Assembly (NCBI GenBank): GCA_002362105.1
Contig: DETD01000013.1
Coordinates: 1-64,000, forward strand
Length of the DNA stretch: 64,000 nt
Direction of reading: 5' to 3'
Source: Bacteroidales bacterium UBA3297
Lineage (GTDB): Bacteria; Bacteroidota; Bacteroidia; Bacteroidales; Paludibacteraceae
Part shown: in pieces, positions 18,241-25,988 of the stretch
Layout: every line of letters begins with the position of its first letter
How positions within the stretch are numbered: the first letter of the stretch is position 1
Notes under the pieces: model-generated
What the model was told of the DNA's origin: nothing
The model's database searches: none
The model's input: the letters and a program-made list of their open reading frames with translations, nothing else
Translations under genes and position numbers: made by a program

Positions 18241-18711
18241 TTATCGTCTTTTAATGATTTTAAAAACCACCGATTCATCTTTTGTGCAGTACACACGTAG
18301 CATGTACACACCGTTGGTCTGGCTTAGCAAGTCCAGTTTCTCGTATCCGTCGCTGAACTCGCCTTCCGTACAGAATTTGCCCATCGCGTCGGTCAGTACA
18401 TAACGGTACTTGGCAAAGTCGTCGTTCAGGTATACTGAGATATAATCGGGGGTTGGATTCGGAGTGATAGTAATTTGCACGTTGTCGCACATTTTGTTAT
18501 AGTCGTAAGCTTCGTCGTCGGCTGGTTGCTGCATACCCGCAATCATCTCCTCCTCGTCGGCATTGGCACCGAGGTAGAGGGCCTGACCTACTGAGTAGGA
18601 AAAACTTCCGGTTTTCCCGCTTGCGTCGCCTCCGGCTACCACCGTATTCTGTTGCGCGTGGACAGCCATAGAAAAAAGGCATAGAAGAAAAATTTGTATC
18701 AGTCGACTCAT
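18241..18711 (-). CDS. Small secreted protein with T9SS type A sorting tail (156 aa)
   Basis: A signal peptide ends near residue 20 (Val-His-Ala-Gln). A short beta region 'GSFSYSVGQALYLG' and 'MIAGMQQP' follows, typical of a Bacteroidota family found ahead of Por-type sorting domains. Residues about 80-156 are the sorting domain itself ('ITITPNPTPDYISVYL', 'YVLTDAMGKF', 'NGVYMLRVY', ending Lys-Arg-Arg). Such tails direct export by the type IX system and surface attachment. The gene is first in an operon with the fibre-like protein 9 nt downstream, so the two probably act together on the cell surface. Function beyond export is unknown. Confidence 0.85.
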   Translation of the reverse strand: MSRLIQIFLLCLFSMAVHAQQNTVVAGGDASGKTGSFSYSVGQALYLGANADEEEMIAGMQQPADDEAYDYNKMCDNVQITITPNPTPDYISVYLNDDFAKYRYVLTDAMGKFCTEGEFSDGYEKLDLLSQTNGVYMLRVYCTKDESVVFKIIKRR

Positions 18712-18766
18712 GAGAAAAACATTGGTCTGTATTAATAATTCAAACTATCGGTTGTTTCCTAACTCG

Positions 18767-18895
18767 TTATACCACTTTTATATACGTGTGTTTATCGTTC
18801 TATGCTTAATAGACTGATTGTGAGTGGTATAAAAAACAACAACTTACATAAATCTAGCGTAGACTCTTTTTATATACACTACTTTTATGTAAGTT
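18767..18895 (-). promoter_or_regulatory. Structured 5' leader with attenuator-like hairpin
   Basis: Two inverted repeats lie in the predicted leader. One is AACTTACATAAA with its complement (18841-18852 / 18884-18895), followed on the minus strand by GTTGTTTTTT. The other is TTATACCACT with its complement (18767-18776 / 18823-18832). The first looks like a terminator placed before the genes; the second begins in its T-run. No known riboswitch class was recognised. Confidence 0.45.
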
Positions 18896-18948
18896 TTTTT
18901 AATGTAAGCTGTTACGGAACTAGTGACGAAACAAGTTACAACTATGTA

Positions 18949-18979
18949 CAAAAGTATTAATAATACTCAAATTAACAAA
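18949..18979 (-). promoter_or_regulatory. Bacteroidota promoter of the fibre operon
   Basis: Minus-strand TTTG (18976-18979) and TACTTTTG (18949-18956) are separated by exactly 19 bp, matching the -33/-7 consensus. The leader to the 156-residue protein would be about 230 nt. Confidence 0.7.
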
Positions 18980-19070
18980 GCCTATAACTAAGGAATATGA
19001 AAAAGCGCGTTGGGCAGGTGTTTATAAAAAAAGTCGCAGTAGAGGTGCAGAAGAAGATATAGTAAAATAA

Positions 19071-19104
19071 TAAGAGGCAAACAACTTGTGTCGTTTGCCT
19101 CTTA
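19071..19104 (-). terminator. Rho-independent terminator of the PQQ-type gene
   Basis: TAAGAGGCAAAC pairs with GTTTGCCTCTTA across a short loop. Its low end is T-rich on the minus strand. It lies 22 nt past the stop codon. Confidence 0.75.
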
Positions 19105-19125
19105 CAGCTGTATATTAGTTTTTCA

Positions 19126-21027
19126 TTATAGCTTCATAGAAGTAAGTTTACCGTCTTCTACAAAGTATACGTGATAGTTGTTGAAGTCTATTTCGAACAC
19201 CACGTCACGGTTCTTGCTGAATTCAACGGTCTTGATTTCTTTACCAGTATTCTTGTTAACGATGGCTAATGAAACCTGTTCGCTACCGTTAACTTTCTTG
19301 CTTGTCATGAAGATGGCAAAGTCGTCGTTGCTGCGTGCAGCTTTTTTCTGCTTGGCATTCTCCTTCATTTCACGGCGCATCTTGGCCATTTCCATGCTTG
19401 CACGTCCGTTAGCTTCAGCCTGTTCTGCAGAGCAGAATACGCCTGTAGTCTGATCGCCACAAGTAATGGTTGTACTACCAATGCCGGTTGCAATAGCGCC
19501 TGCCATCATGCCGGCTCTTGCCCAGCCGCCAGTCTTCAACTGAGGATATACTTTTTGAGACAGCACCTTGCCATCCTTAGCAACCATGATGTATTCCTTC
19601 ATACCGTATATGAAGTAACCATTTTCGCTTACTTTGAAGCCTTCGAGGTCGTTTGGAGAGTCAAGTTTTGCTTCAACTGCAGCCGGTTTCTTAGCGTCTT
19701 CGTCTGGAGTCAACACGTAGATTTTCTTTCCGCTGATGACGAGTGCTTTCCCGTTTGCGTCATCGAATGCGACACGGTCGCCTTTGGCAAGGCTCATAGA
19801 CCATTTCTTCTTGTTGGTGTTCTTGTCGTAAACGACAAACTTGGTGCTGGTGAAGATTGCGAAAGTACTGTTGTAATCCTTTCTAATTTGAGCTGAAATG
19901 TTGTTGTCAACGTCTTCCAACTCAACAGGCTTCTTCCATACTGGTTTGCCGTCTTCTGGATTGATGAGGTTCATCTTGTTACCATAATAAACCAAGAGTC
20001 CGTCTTTGGTGTTTTCAACGCTTTTGAAGAAAGGCATAGAGTATGGTTTCTTCCATACAGGTTTGGTGCTTGCCAAGTCGTAAACGTCGATGTTGGTCAT
20101 AGTGGCAACCACAATCTGACGGTCGTTCAACTCAATCAAATCGGTGAAACTGCCTTCCAGTTTCATAGGTTCAGACCAACGTTTGTTACCGTTGTCTGCA
20201 AACAGGCAGTTCAGTTTTTTGCCAAGGGGAGCACCGCTTATGGCCAGGGCGCCGACGCGTTCAACTACATAGATGAATTTACCTGTTTTGTCGATGATGA
20301 ACTTACCTGGGTTACATTCGTTCTTCCATTTTATGTTGCCGTTATCTTTATTCAAAAGGTAAAGGAACTTGCCGTTAGCATAGAGAATGTTGCCATTCTT
20401 GTCTACTCCGGGAACGAAACGGGTTGGAGAAGTTAATGCGTTGGCGTCGCCTGTCTGAGAGGCAACCAAACCTTTCATCATAGATTTACCTTTGGTAATT
20501 TCACCCAATTGGGTTTTCCAAAGAACTTTGTCGCTTTCCAGGTCTACAGCGTAAACTGTTTCCTTTGACTCCATCTCTACTTTGAAGAGGATGGCGTTCA
20601 GTGAAGGAATGATGTCATCTTGCAAAAGTTTGCAAGGTGTTTTTTCTGAACCTACGATAACCTGACCGTTAACAACGTCAACGATAATGCCAGATACAAA
20701 TGCAAATTGTGTTCCGGGAATTTCACGGTAATCTTCTTGAATGAAACCTTTAACTTCGTCAGTCTTGCTGCCAGTAAGAGCGTTGGCCTTGCTAATTTTT
20801 TTTAAGGTCTCGTTCTTTGCAGACTTGTTGATGCTCCAAGCCACTTTGTGGTTCTCGTTGTCCATACCGACCCAACTGTTTCCCGTTTCAAGAATGGGGG
20901 TCTGAGTAAAGTCGTGGAAAAAGATAGAAGTAGGTTTTCCGGTTACAGGAGCGGTCCATTCAACTTCTTGTGCGTGCATGTTTGCTAGTGATGATAGCAA
21001 AGCAGATGCTAATAAAATTTTTTTCAT
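19126..21027 (-). CDS. Secreted PQQ-type beta-propeller protein (633 aa)
   Basis: A signal peptide (residues 1-19, Ala-His-Ala-Gln) precedes a series of propeller blades. These carry repeated Trp-Lys/Gly motifs such as 'AVDLESDKVLWKTQLG', 'LLNKDNGNIKWKNE', 'INPEDGKPVWKKPV' and 'YDKNTNKKKWSMSL', the pattern of PQQ-like repeats. No quinone-binding or catalytic residues are recognisable, so a binding or scaffolding role is more likely than a dehydrogenase. Near residues 505-570 a short hydrophobic Gly/Ala stretch and two Cys precede a highly charged Met/Lys/Arg helix that interrupts the propeller. No T9SS tail is seen. It is transcribed alone, with its own terminator and a good promoter match upstream. 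Function unknown. Confidence 0.85.
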   Translation of the reverse strand: MKKILLASALLSSLANMHAQEVEWTAPVTGKPTSIFFHDFTQTPILETGNSWVGMDNENHKVAWSINKSAKNETLKKISKANALTGSKTDEVKGFIQEDYREIPGTQFAFVSGIIVDVVNGQVIVGSEKTPCKLLQDDIIPSLNAILFKVEMESKETVYAVDLESDKVLWKTQLGEITKGKSMMKGLVASQTGDANALTSPTRFVPGVDKNGNILYANGKFLYLLNKDNGNIKWKNECNPGKFIIDKTGKFIYVVERVGALAISGAPLGKKLNCLFADNGNKRWSEPMKLEGSFTDLIELNDRQIVVATMTNIDVYDLASTKPVWKKPYSMPFFKSVENTKDGLLVYYGNKMNLINPEDGKPVWKKPVELEDVDNNISAQIRKDYNSTFAIFTSTKFVVYDKNTNKKKWSMSLAKGDRVAFDDANGKALVISGKKIYVLTPDEDAKKPAAVEAKLDSPNDLEGFKVSENGYFIYGMKEYIMVAKDGKVLSQKVYPQLKTGGWARAGMMAGAIATGIGSTTITCGDQTTGVFCSAEQAEANGRASMEMAKMRREMKENAKQKKAARSNDDFAIFMTSKKVNGSEQVSLAIVNKNTGKEIKTVEFSKNRDVVFEIDFNNYHVYFVEDGKLTSMKL

Positions 21028-21143
21028 GAAATTTGATCTTGTATCTTAATTTTAATAGAAATCCATAATTATTCAAAGGTAACTTCAACATATTCACTTT
21101 TTGAATCAAAACAGGTGTAGAAGTCACAAAGAAATAGATGTTG

Positions 21144-21176
21144 CAAATTTAATCTAATCTTGTTAAGTTCGCCAAA
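21144..21176 (-). promoter_or_regulatory. Candidate promoter of the PQQ-type gene
   Basis: Minus-strand TTTG (21173-21176) and TAAATTTG (21144-21151) are 21 bp apart. A second -7-like TACCTTTG lies at 21074-21081, nearer the gene and without a -33 match. Confidence 0.5.
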
Positions 21177-21202
21177 TTATCCTTTTAAAATTTGTTATAC
21201 AA

Positions 21203-21240
21203 AAAGGAGATATCTCCAGGGTGTGGAGTCTATCTCCTTT
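21203..21240 (-). terminator. Terminator left behind the broken CHU_C gene
   Basis: AAAGGAGATA pairs with TATCTCCTTT, with a T-run on the minus strand. It lies 20 nt after the stop codon of the fragment. Confidence 0.7.
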
Positions 21241-21259
21241 CAACTGACTTATAGAATTT

Positions 21260-21507
21260 TTACCTTGTTAGCGTGATGTGTCCGGTCATCTGCATATCAA
21301 TACTTTCTATGTCTATAATATACCAGTAGTCTGATGTCGGACAGTCGGCATCGAGGTAGGTTCCATTCCACGCGTTGTTTTCGTTGTCGTAACCTTTTGT
21401 CTCGAATAGAAGTTTGCCCCAGCGGTTGTAGATGCGGATTGTAGCTTCTGGGAACTGATCGATGTTTTCTATAATCCATAATATTTCTGTTCTTTTTCGG
21501 ATATAAA
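21260..21507 (-). pseudogene. Remnant of a T9SS type B (CHU_C, gliding-motility-type) C-terminal domain
   Basis: The minus-strand frame ending at TAA (21260-21262) encodes about 73 residues with the classic CHU_C pattern: 'LWIIENIDQFPEATIRIYNR', 'WGKLLFET', 'WNGTYLD', 'YWYIIDI', 'GHITLTR' and a stop. The frame hits an in-frame TGA just upstream, inside the preceding gene's terminator, and has no usable start codon. The expected 'FTPNGDGIND' beginning of the domain is missing. A large secreted protein that once ended here has therefore lost everything but its sorting domain and terminator. A shifted frame over the same DNA gives a 75-codon ORF that looks like an artefact. Confidence 0.8.
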
Positions 21508-21535
21508 AAACGCTCCCTTCTCATAGGGAGCGTTT
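21508..21535 (-). terminator. Terminator of the FISUMP-like gene
   Basis: AAACGCTCCC pairs with GGGAGCGTTT around an 8-nt loop. The minus strand continues with TTTTTT. It lies about 40 nt past the stop codon. Confidence 0.85.
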
Positions 21536-21576
21536 GTGCCAGTTTTATTTTACCTTAATTATAATAGGTATAGCTA

Positions 21577-22254
21577 TTATTTGACAACCACAGCGCGGAC
21601 CGATTGTCCGTTGTAGCGGCTGTTGCCAAAAGAGCTGATGTTGCCCGATACAAAGCTAAAGTCGAGCGCGCTGTCGCTACTCGACGAGTCGAGGCTCGAC
21701 GACCAGTATTCGCCGAAGTCGCCAACGCTGTAGAGGTGGCCCTCTCCTTTGTAGCCCGCGGCTGGCAGGAATATAACCTGCCCTGTGGCTATTGAGGTGC
21801 CTAGGCGTCCGCTAACGCCAGTGCCAGCGTAGTTGTCGGTCCAGACCCATACACACCCTTTCAGCAGTTCTTGCTGTTCCTTATAGGTGGGCATGCGCCA
21901 GCGCGGACCCCAGTTGACTGTGGCGGCATCGTCTTCAGGCAATAGTGTGGTACGCCCGTCCGATGTTCCGAAAAAGTCGTCGGTACAGTATTTTGTCAGA
22001 TTGGCGGGGCCGCCTTCCGATAGTTTGTAACGGTCCCAGTTGCAGGAGTCTTTTTGTGCAGTTTCGCCCCATGCAAAATAGCCGCCGAACTCTTCCGGGC
22101 GTTCTGCACCCACGTTGCAGGTGGCCCAGAGGGTGCCACTGGCAAGCCCAAGGTCTACATACGCGTGTCCTCCGATGCTGTCGGAAGAGTGGGTTTGAGC
22201 AAAAGATTGGATTGACGGGAATAGCAAAACCAACCAAAATAGTTTTTTTCTCAT
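21577..22254 (-). CDS. Secreted protein with Fibrobacter/Bacteroidales paralogous (FISUMP-like) domain (225 aa)
   Basis: The ATG at 22254 gives a clean signal peptide (Met-Arg-Lys-Lys, hydrophobic core, Ser-Phe-Ala-Gln); a TTG 27 nt upstream is less likely. The mature part begins with 'AYVDLGLASGTLWATCNVGA' and 'FGGYFAWGET', a motif set very common in Bacteroidales secreted proteins and related to the Fibrobacter succinogenes paralogous domain. 'WRMPTYKEQQELL' and the end 'YWSSS ... GQSVRAVVVK' complete the domain, which resembles C-type-lectin/formylglycine-type folds. No catalytic residues can be named. It has its own promoter and terminator. A surface binding role is plausible but not shown. 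Confidence 0.85.
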   Translation of the reverse strand: MRKKLFWLVLLFPSIQSFAQTHSSDSIGGHAYVDLGLASGTLWATCNVGAERPEEFGGYFAWGETAQKDSCNWDRYKLSEGGPANLTKYCTDDFFGTSDGRTTLLPEDDAATVNWGPRWRMPTYKEQQELLKGCVWVWTDNYAGTGVSGRLGTSIATGQVIFLPAAGYKGEGHLYSVGDFGEYWSSSLDSSSSDSALDFSFVSGNISSFGNSRYNGQSVRAVVVK

Positions 22255-22347
22255 ATTAACTACAAAATTGAAGACAAACAAAATACGTGCGGATTCGTGC
22301 GTGTGGTTACCTCAGCCGACCGCTACGGAAATTTCGATATCGATATG

Positions 22348-22379
22348 CAAAATTAGTTAAAAAGAAAAATATAACCAAA
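22348..22379 (-). promoter_or_regulatory. Bacteroidota promoter of the FISUMP-like gene
   Basis: Minus-strand TTTG (22376-22379) and TAATTTTG (22348-22355) are 20 bp apart, giving a leader of about 90 nt. Confidence 0.6.
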
Positions 22380-22461
22380 ACAAGTGAGCGAAAAAATCAA
22401 AGGGTTGAAGATTTTTCATCCCCAACCCCATATATTTTTTATAAAGACTGTAGTTTTTTGC

Positions 22462-22629
22462 TTATTTGACTCTTGTGGTAAAACCCGTAAGTGTATCAGT
22501 TATAATAACAGAAGCTGTTTCAAGTTCACCTGCTTCATAATCAGCTACTACCATAGCCTGATCTTTAGTTGGAGCTTTGCTAACATAGCTGTTTCCACTG
22601 GTTGTCGTGCGAGTAATAATGTATCTCAT
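22462..22629 (-). CDS. Small hypothetical protein (55 aa)
   Basis: The ATG at 22629 opens a 55-codon frame. The product starts Met-Arg-Tyr-Ile-Ile-Thr-Arg-Thr, has a hydrophilic, Thr/Ala-rich middle with 'KAPTKDQAMVVADYEAGEL', and ends 'TDTLTGFTTRVK'. The alternation suggests a small beta-alpha-beta cytosolic protein; there is no signal peptide or membrane segment. A promoter match (TATATTTG at 22789-22796 with GTTG 19 bp upstream) supports transcription. I recognise no family. It is not coupled to its neighbours. Confidence 0.55.
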   Translation of the reverse strand: MRYIITRTTTSGNSYVSKAPTKDQAMVVADYEAGELETASVIITDTLTGFTTRVK

Positions 22630-22788
22630 AGTAATTGTAATTAGGGTTTAAAAACCATTTGAGTTAAGCTTACCAATAGTCCGGTGGTAAATGATCATTC
22701 AAGTAAATAATTACAGATAGGACTATAAAGAATTGCTTCTATATCCGTTTGTAGAGTTTAAGAAAACGTCAAGTCGTTATTTACATTA

Positions 22789-22819
22789 CAAATATAACAC
22801 TTTTATTTTGGAAAACAAC
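22789..22819 (-). promoter_or_regulatory. Candidate promoter of the 55-aa gene
   Basis: Minus-strand TATATTTG (22789-22796) fits the -7 box. GTTG at 22816-22819, 19 bp upstream, differs from TTTG by one base. Confidence 0.5.
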
Positions 22820-22886
22820 ACTATTTTCTTCCTTTTTTACCATTTTCGAACAAAAAAGTGCCTAAAAGGTGAAAAAACATCCTGTT

Positions 22887-23135
22887 TTAAAGTTCGTTTG
22901 GCTCCTCGTCACCAAACGGGCAGTGGAAAACGTCTGCCGAGCCTGTTTTTTGGTAGTAGTTTCCCGTTTTTATATAGGTGTCGCCTGTTGTGGTGTCTAT
23001 GCGCATATTCCCGCTTTTTACAAAGTGGTGGAAGTTCCCGTTCGAGTCGAAACCTTCTATGTAGTTTTCGGTTGAGCAGGTTTCGTTAAAGAATACCGTT
23101 TCTCCGGTCGACAGGTTGTTGTATATTTTGTACAT
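22887..23135 (-). CDS. Small hypothetical protein (82 aa)
   Basis: The ATG at 23135 is preferred; an in-frame GTG 39 nt upstream would add 13 residues. The product is polar and rich in Tyr, Thr and Gly: 'MYKIYNNLSTGETVFFNETC', then 'YIEGFDSNGNFHHFVKSGN' and 'YIKTGNYYQKTG'. This looks like a compact all-beta protein. There is no signal peptide, two Cys, and an acidic C-terminus. I recognise no family. Together with the 55-aa gene it forms a pair of small cytosolic proteins of unknown role in an otherwise secretion-oriented region. Confidence 0.5.
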   Translation of the reverse strand: MYKIYNNLSTGETVFFNETCSTENYIEGFDSNGNFHHFVKSGNMRIDTTTGDTYIKTGNYYQKTGSADVFHCPFGDEEPNEL

Positions 23136-23274
23136 GGCGAATTTATGTTTGGTAGGTGAAGCAGCTGTCGCCACTGGAATCTTTTCCAGCAGGAGACCCT
23201 AGTGCAATATAGCGCAAAAAAACAAAAAAAACAGGCGTAGACGTGTGTGTTTTTACATAGGCACAAAAAAAAAA

Positions 23275-23302
23275 TTAGGACGGCTCTCACGAGCTGCCCT
23301 AA
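23275..23302 (-). terminator. Rho-independent terminator of an unidentified short transcript
   Basis: TTAGGGCAGCTC pairs with GAGCCGTCCTAA (one mismatch, one G-U) around GTGA, followed on the minus strand by nine T. No ordinary gene ends just upstream. Confidence 0.7.
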
Positions 23303-23823
23303 TAACACTTGCCTTATTTAACCAATTAAATCAAAAATGGGAAAAATCCCATCTTTTCATAAAAACACGTTTGCATAGAGCGGGAATCACTAGCCTCACG
23401 GTCAAAAATCCCCATGCAATTATTTATGAAGAAAAACTATCTATTCAAAAATGATACAAATATCGTACCATTGTCGCGTTGAGAACTGACTTTTTTACGT
23501 AAAAAATCATTTTTTTTTCGTAAATACAATTCTCCTTTCTTAAAAAGGGATGAACGCTTTATGAAACATACGAACCGCTACCTTAGTAAATGTTATTATA
23601 GCCGAGCATACAGAACATCATTCTATTCTATACAGAAAATAGTTTTTTCACCTCATGCAGATCATTACTGTCGTTAGTGTATCACCAGTTTCCATCTCAG
23701 TCTACAATATGACAGTCGGTACATTCGTTTCACAAACCAAAGGTAACAACTTTTTACGAATAGCAATGTATTTTTACCGAAAAATGATGCAGTTGTTCTA
23801 AATTCGGACACTTTAGGCGAAAG

Positions 23824-23864
23824 AAAGCCCCTCTGCAGGCTCTATCTTGTTGCAGAGGGGCTTT
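23824..23864 (-). terminator. Strong terminator of the five-gene surface operon
   Basis: A perfect 14-bp stem (AAAGCCCCTCTGCA and its complement) with a 13-nt loop, followed by CTTTC on the minus strand, lies 29 nt past the last gene. With the imperfect T-run it may be bidirectional. Confidence 0.75.
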
Positions 23865-23893
23865 TAGCTGTTGTATTTAAAGAAAAGTTCTGT

Positions 23894-25969
23894 CTAATAA
23901 TTTACTTTCTCAACCTCGGGTTCCGACATCTTTTCTGTAATTGGCAACACCATATATTCATATTCGTGGCCAACGTAAACCGACTTGTCAAAGTAACTGG
24001 TGTCGTTTCCTTTCACAGTTTTTACTATTTTGTAGTCACCTCCGTCTTCCTTACGGAAGATTCGTACAAATTTTATCTGGCATCCACAACGGCTCCATTC
24101 TACAAAAATACCACCCTCTTTATGGTCTTTTACCAAACGGAGATTCTTTAAGCAGTGTTGACGAAGAATTTTAGTTTGGTACGGCACCATTTCTGCTACA
24201 GCCACATTTCCACTCTCGTCGTATATATTGAATTTATACGTTACCTTTTCGCCTACGAAAGCAACAGTATCCGCAAAAAAACGAGATGTGGTTTTACCCG
24301 TCCATTGCTCAGCCAAAGTCCAAGTGGTATCTGGTAAAATTTTTCTATACAAGTCTACTTTAGCCACATCAATACTTGGACTATCGAACCAGGAGAACTG
24401 AAGACTATTGTCTTCGTTTTGTTTAATTTCATCAAAGACAATCAAGGCTGGAGGGATGGTATCTGGCTTCATTAACTTGATGAACGGAGACAAACCACTG
24501 TGAGCATAGTTACCGCCAACAGCCTGTACCTTATAATAAATATCATTCGTCAACGAGCCTAAGAACAACTTTGTAGTATACTTTGTTTCTTTCAATATAG
24601 TATCAGTACAACAAAGGAATTCAAATGTGCTATCGTTAGAAACAAAAACACGGTATCCCCTAATGTCATCCTCTGGGTTCTGATTCCACGTCAAAGTACA
24701 AATACCAGCAGAATCAATAACACCCTTCAAGCCTGTAGGTATTGAAGGAGGCATCGTATCAGCAGGATATTTAAACACAATGTTACTATAACCCACCTGC
24801 CCCTCATCGCCATAAGCGGCTATACGGTAATAGTTGGTTTTAAACGGCCTTTTATCAACAAACGAGAAAGTTTTCGGTGACAGACGTTTAGAGATGGCCT
24901 CAAAAGAATCAACACCAGTCACATGAAGATGTCTGGCACGTTGCACTTCAAAAGCTCTAATTTCTTGCTTGTCCGGATTATCAACCGTCCATGTGATTTC
25001 AGCCTCAACTTTATTATTAAACCTAATGGTATTCACCATCGGACGAACCGTGTATCGGTCTACACATTTCTCAGTAACCACATTGCTTGGTTTACCAGTA
25101 AAGCCGAAACCACTTAAACCTACTATACGGTAATAGTATTTTTTTCCACACTCAGGCAAATCACTTCTATAAAAGATAGAGTCCTTGTCTACATCAGACA
25201 TAGTAATATGAATAATAGGTCGTTCGTTCACCTTCTTAAAATGAATCCCGTCTTCACTACGTTCCAAATCGTATCCCGAATATGCCTCATCCATTTCAGG
25301 AGTCAAGAACCAACTGAATCTGACCGACTTATCGTTTCTAAGAGACTTCAGTTGTGAAACAGCAGGTAGTTCAGTTTTTTTATTGGTAGTAATTTTGGCA
25401 ATTTCACAGCTCAACTTCAGCTTTTCGTTTTTAGGCCGCACTCTATATTCGTACACCTGCTGTGTCTGCACTTTATCGTCCAAATAGTTCAAAGCAGCAT
25501 ACTTTGCAATATCCACACTAAATTCGGTGGAAAGCAAAAACATCGCATAGTACAAAGACTTTGCCTGTGGATTGGCAGTCATTTGGCGGTATTCCTCTTT
25601 AAATGCGTCTAATGAATCTGGCATTTCCTGTTTAATTCGCTCCATTGTAAGATCCTTATAAAGAATCATACTAAGGAGAGCCGCCTCCTTCGTCTTCTTT
25701 TCAAGATTAAAGATATCGCCAAAAGAGCCTTTTATTATAGGACTTAAAGTGGTCCAACCTTCCACAGAACCTGGTTGGCGTCTTTCTACCACAAAACCTT
25801 CTTCCACGCACTTTTGGTAAGTTTCTATATCTTTGGGATACCAACGTAAGAGCGTATTATAACCTGTATAATAGGCCTTTAAAACAATGTCGAACTTTTG
25901 CTGACTAAGACCGGCGAAAGCGTTGCACAAAAGGACAACAAATACAATTAGTTTATTAATATTTCGCAT
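23894..25969 (-). CDS. Secreted fibronectin type III protein (691 aa), last gene of the surface operon
   Basis: A signal peptide (about residues 1-22, 'FVVLLCNAFAGLSQ') is followed by an N-terminal domain beginning 'KAYYTGYNTLLRWYPKD', which looks like a degenerate FnIII module with a helical insertion. Four or five FnIII repeats follow at about 200-300, 310-400, 410-500, 505-600 and 610-685, each with the Trp/Tyr/Leu core ('VRFSWFLTPE', 'AEITWTVDNP', 'CTLTWNQNPEDD', 'LQFSWFDSPS', 'IFVEWSRCGC'). No T9SS tail or enzyme domain is visible. It lies 19 nt after the beta-rich giant. I recall proteins of this architecture beside TANFOR-type giants in other Bacteroidota. A structural part of a surface assembly is the most likely role. 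Confidence 0.88.
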   Translation of the reverse strand: MRNINKLIVFVVLLCNAFAGLSQQKFDIVLKAYYTGYNTLLRWYPKDIETYQKCVEEGFVVERRQPGSVEGWTTLSPIIKGSFGDIFNLEKKTKEAALLSMILYKDLTMERIKQEMPDSLDAFKEEYRQMTANPQAKSLYYAMFLLSTEFSVDIAKYAALNYLDDKVQTQQVYEYRVRPKNEKLKLSCEIAKITTNKKTELPAVSQLKSLRNDKSVRFSWFLTPEMDEAYSGYDLERSEDGIHFKKVNERPIIHITMSDVDKDSIFYRSDLPECGKKYYYRIVGLSGFGFTGKPSNVVTEKCVDRYTVRPMVNTIRFNNKVEAEITWTVDNPDKQEIRAFEVQRARHLHVTGVDSFEAISKRLSPKTFSFVDKRPFKTNYYRIAAYGDEGQVGYSNIVFKYPADTMPPSIPTGLKGVIDSAGICTLTWNQNPEDDIRGYRVFVSNDSTFEFLCCTDTILKETKYTTKLFLGSLTNDIYYKVQAVGGNYAHSGLSPFIKLMKPDTIPPALIVFDEIKQNEDNSLQFSWFDSPSIDVAKVDLYRKILPDTTWTLAEQWTGKTTSRFFADTVAFVGEKVTYKFNIYDESGNVAVAEMVPYQTKILRQHCLKNLRLVKDHKEGGIFVEWSRCGCQIKFVRIFRKEDGGDYKIVKTVKGNDTSYFDKSVYVGHEYEYMVLPITEKMSEPEVEKVNY

Positions 25970-25988
25970 TTCTCTATTTTATACAAAA

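Larger units (their letters stand above)
18712..19125. other. Gap holding a promoter and a long structured leader
   Basis: No gene is seen. On the minus strand it holds a consensus promoter, two stem-loops in the leader of the downstream operon, and the terminator of the upstream PQQ-type gene. Confidence 0.65.
23136..23893. other. Gap with terminator hairpins and a possible short leader ORF
   Basis: On the minus strand a 29-codon ORF (23326-23415) containing 'FYEKMGFFPFLI' is followed by a short hairpin with T-run and then a stronger terminator at 23275-23302. This could be a small transcript or a leader of the 82-aa gene. The part above about 23,470 up to the operon terminator holds nothing I recognise. 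Confidence 0.5.

Noticed and set aside
21297..21524. 75-codon minus-strand ORF
   Set aside because: It is the wrong frame over the CHU_C remnant; the neighbouring frame gives the recognisable sorting domain.
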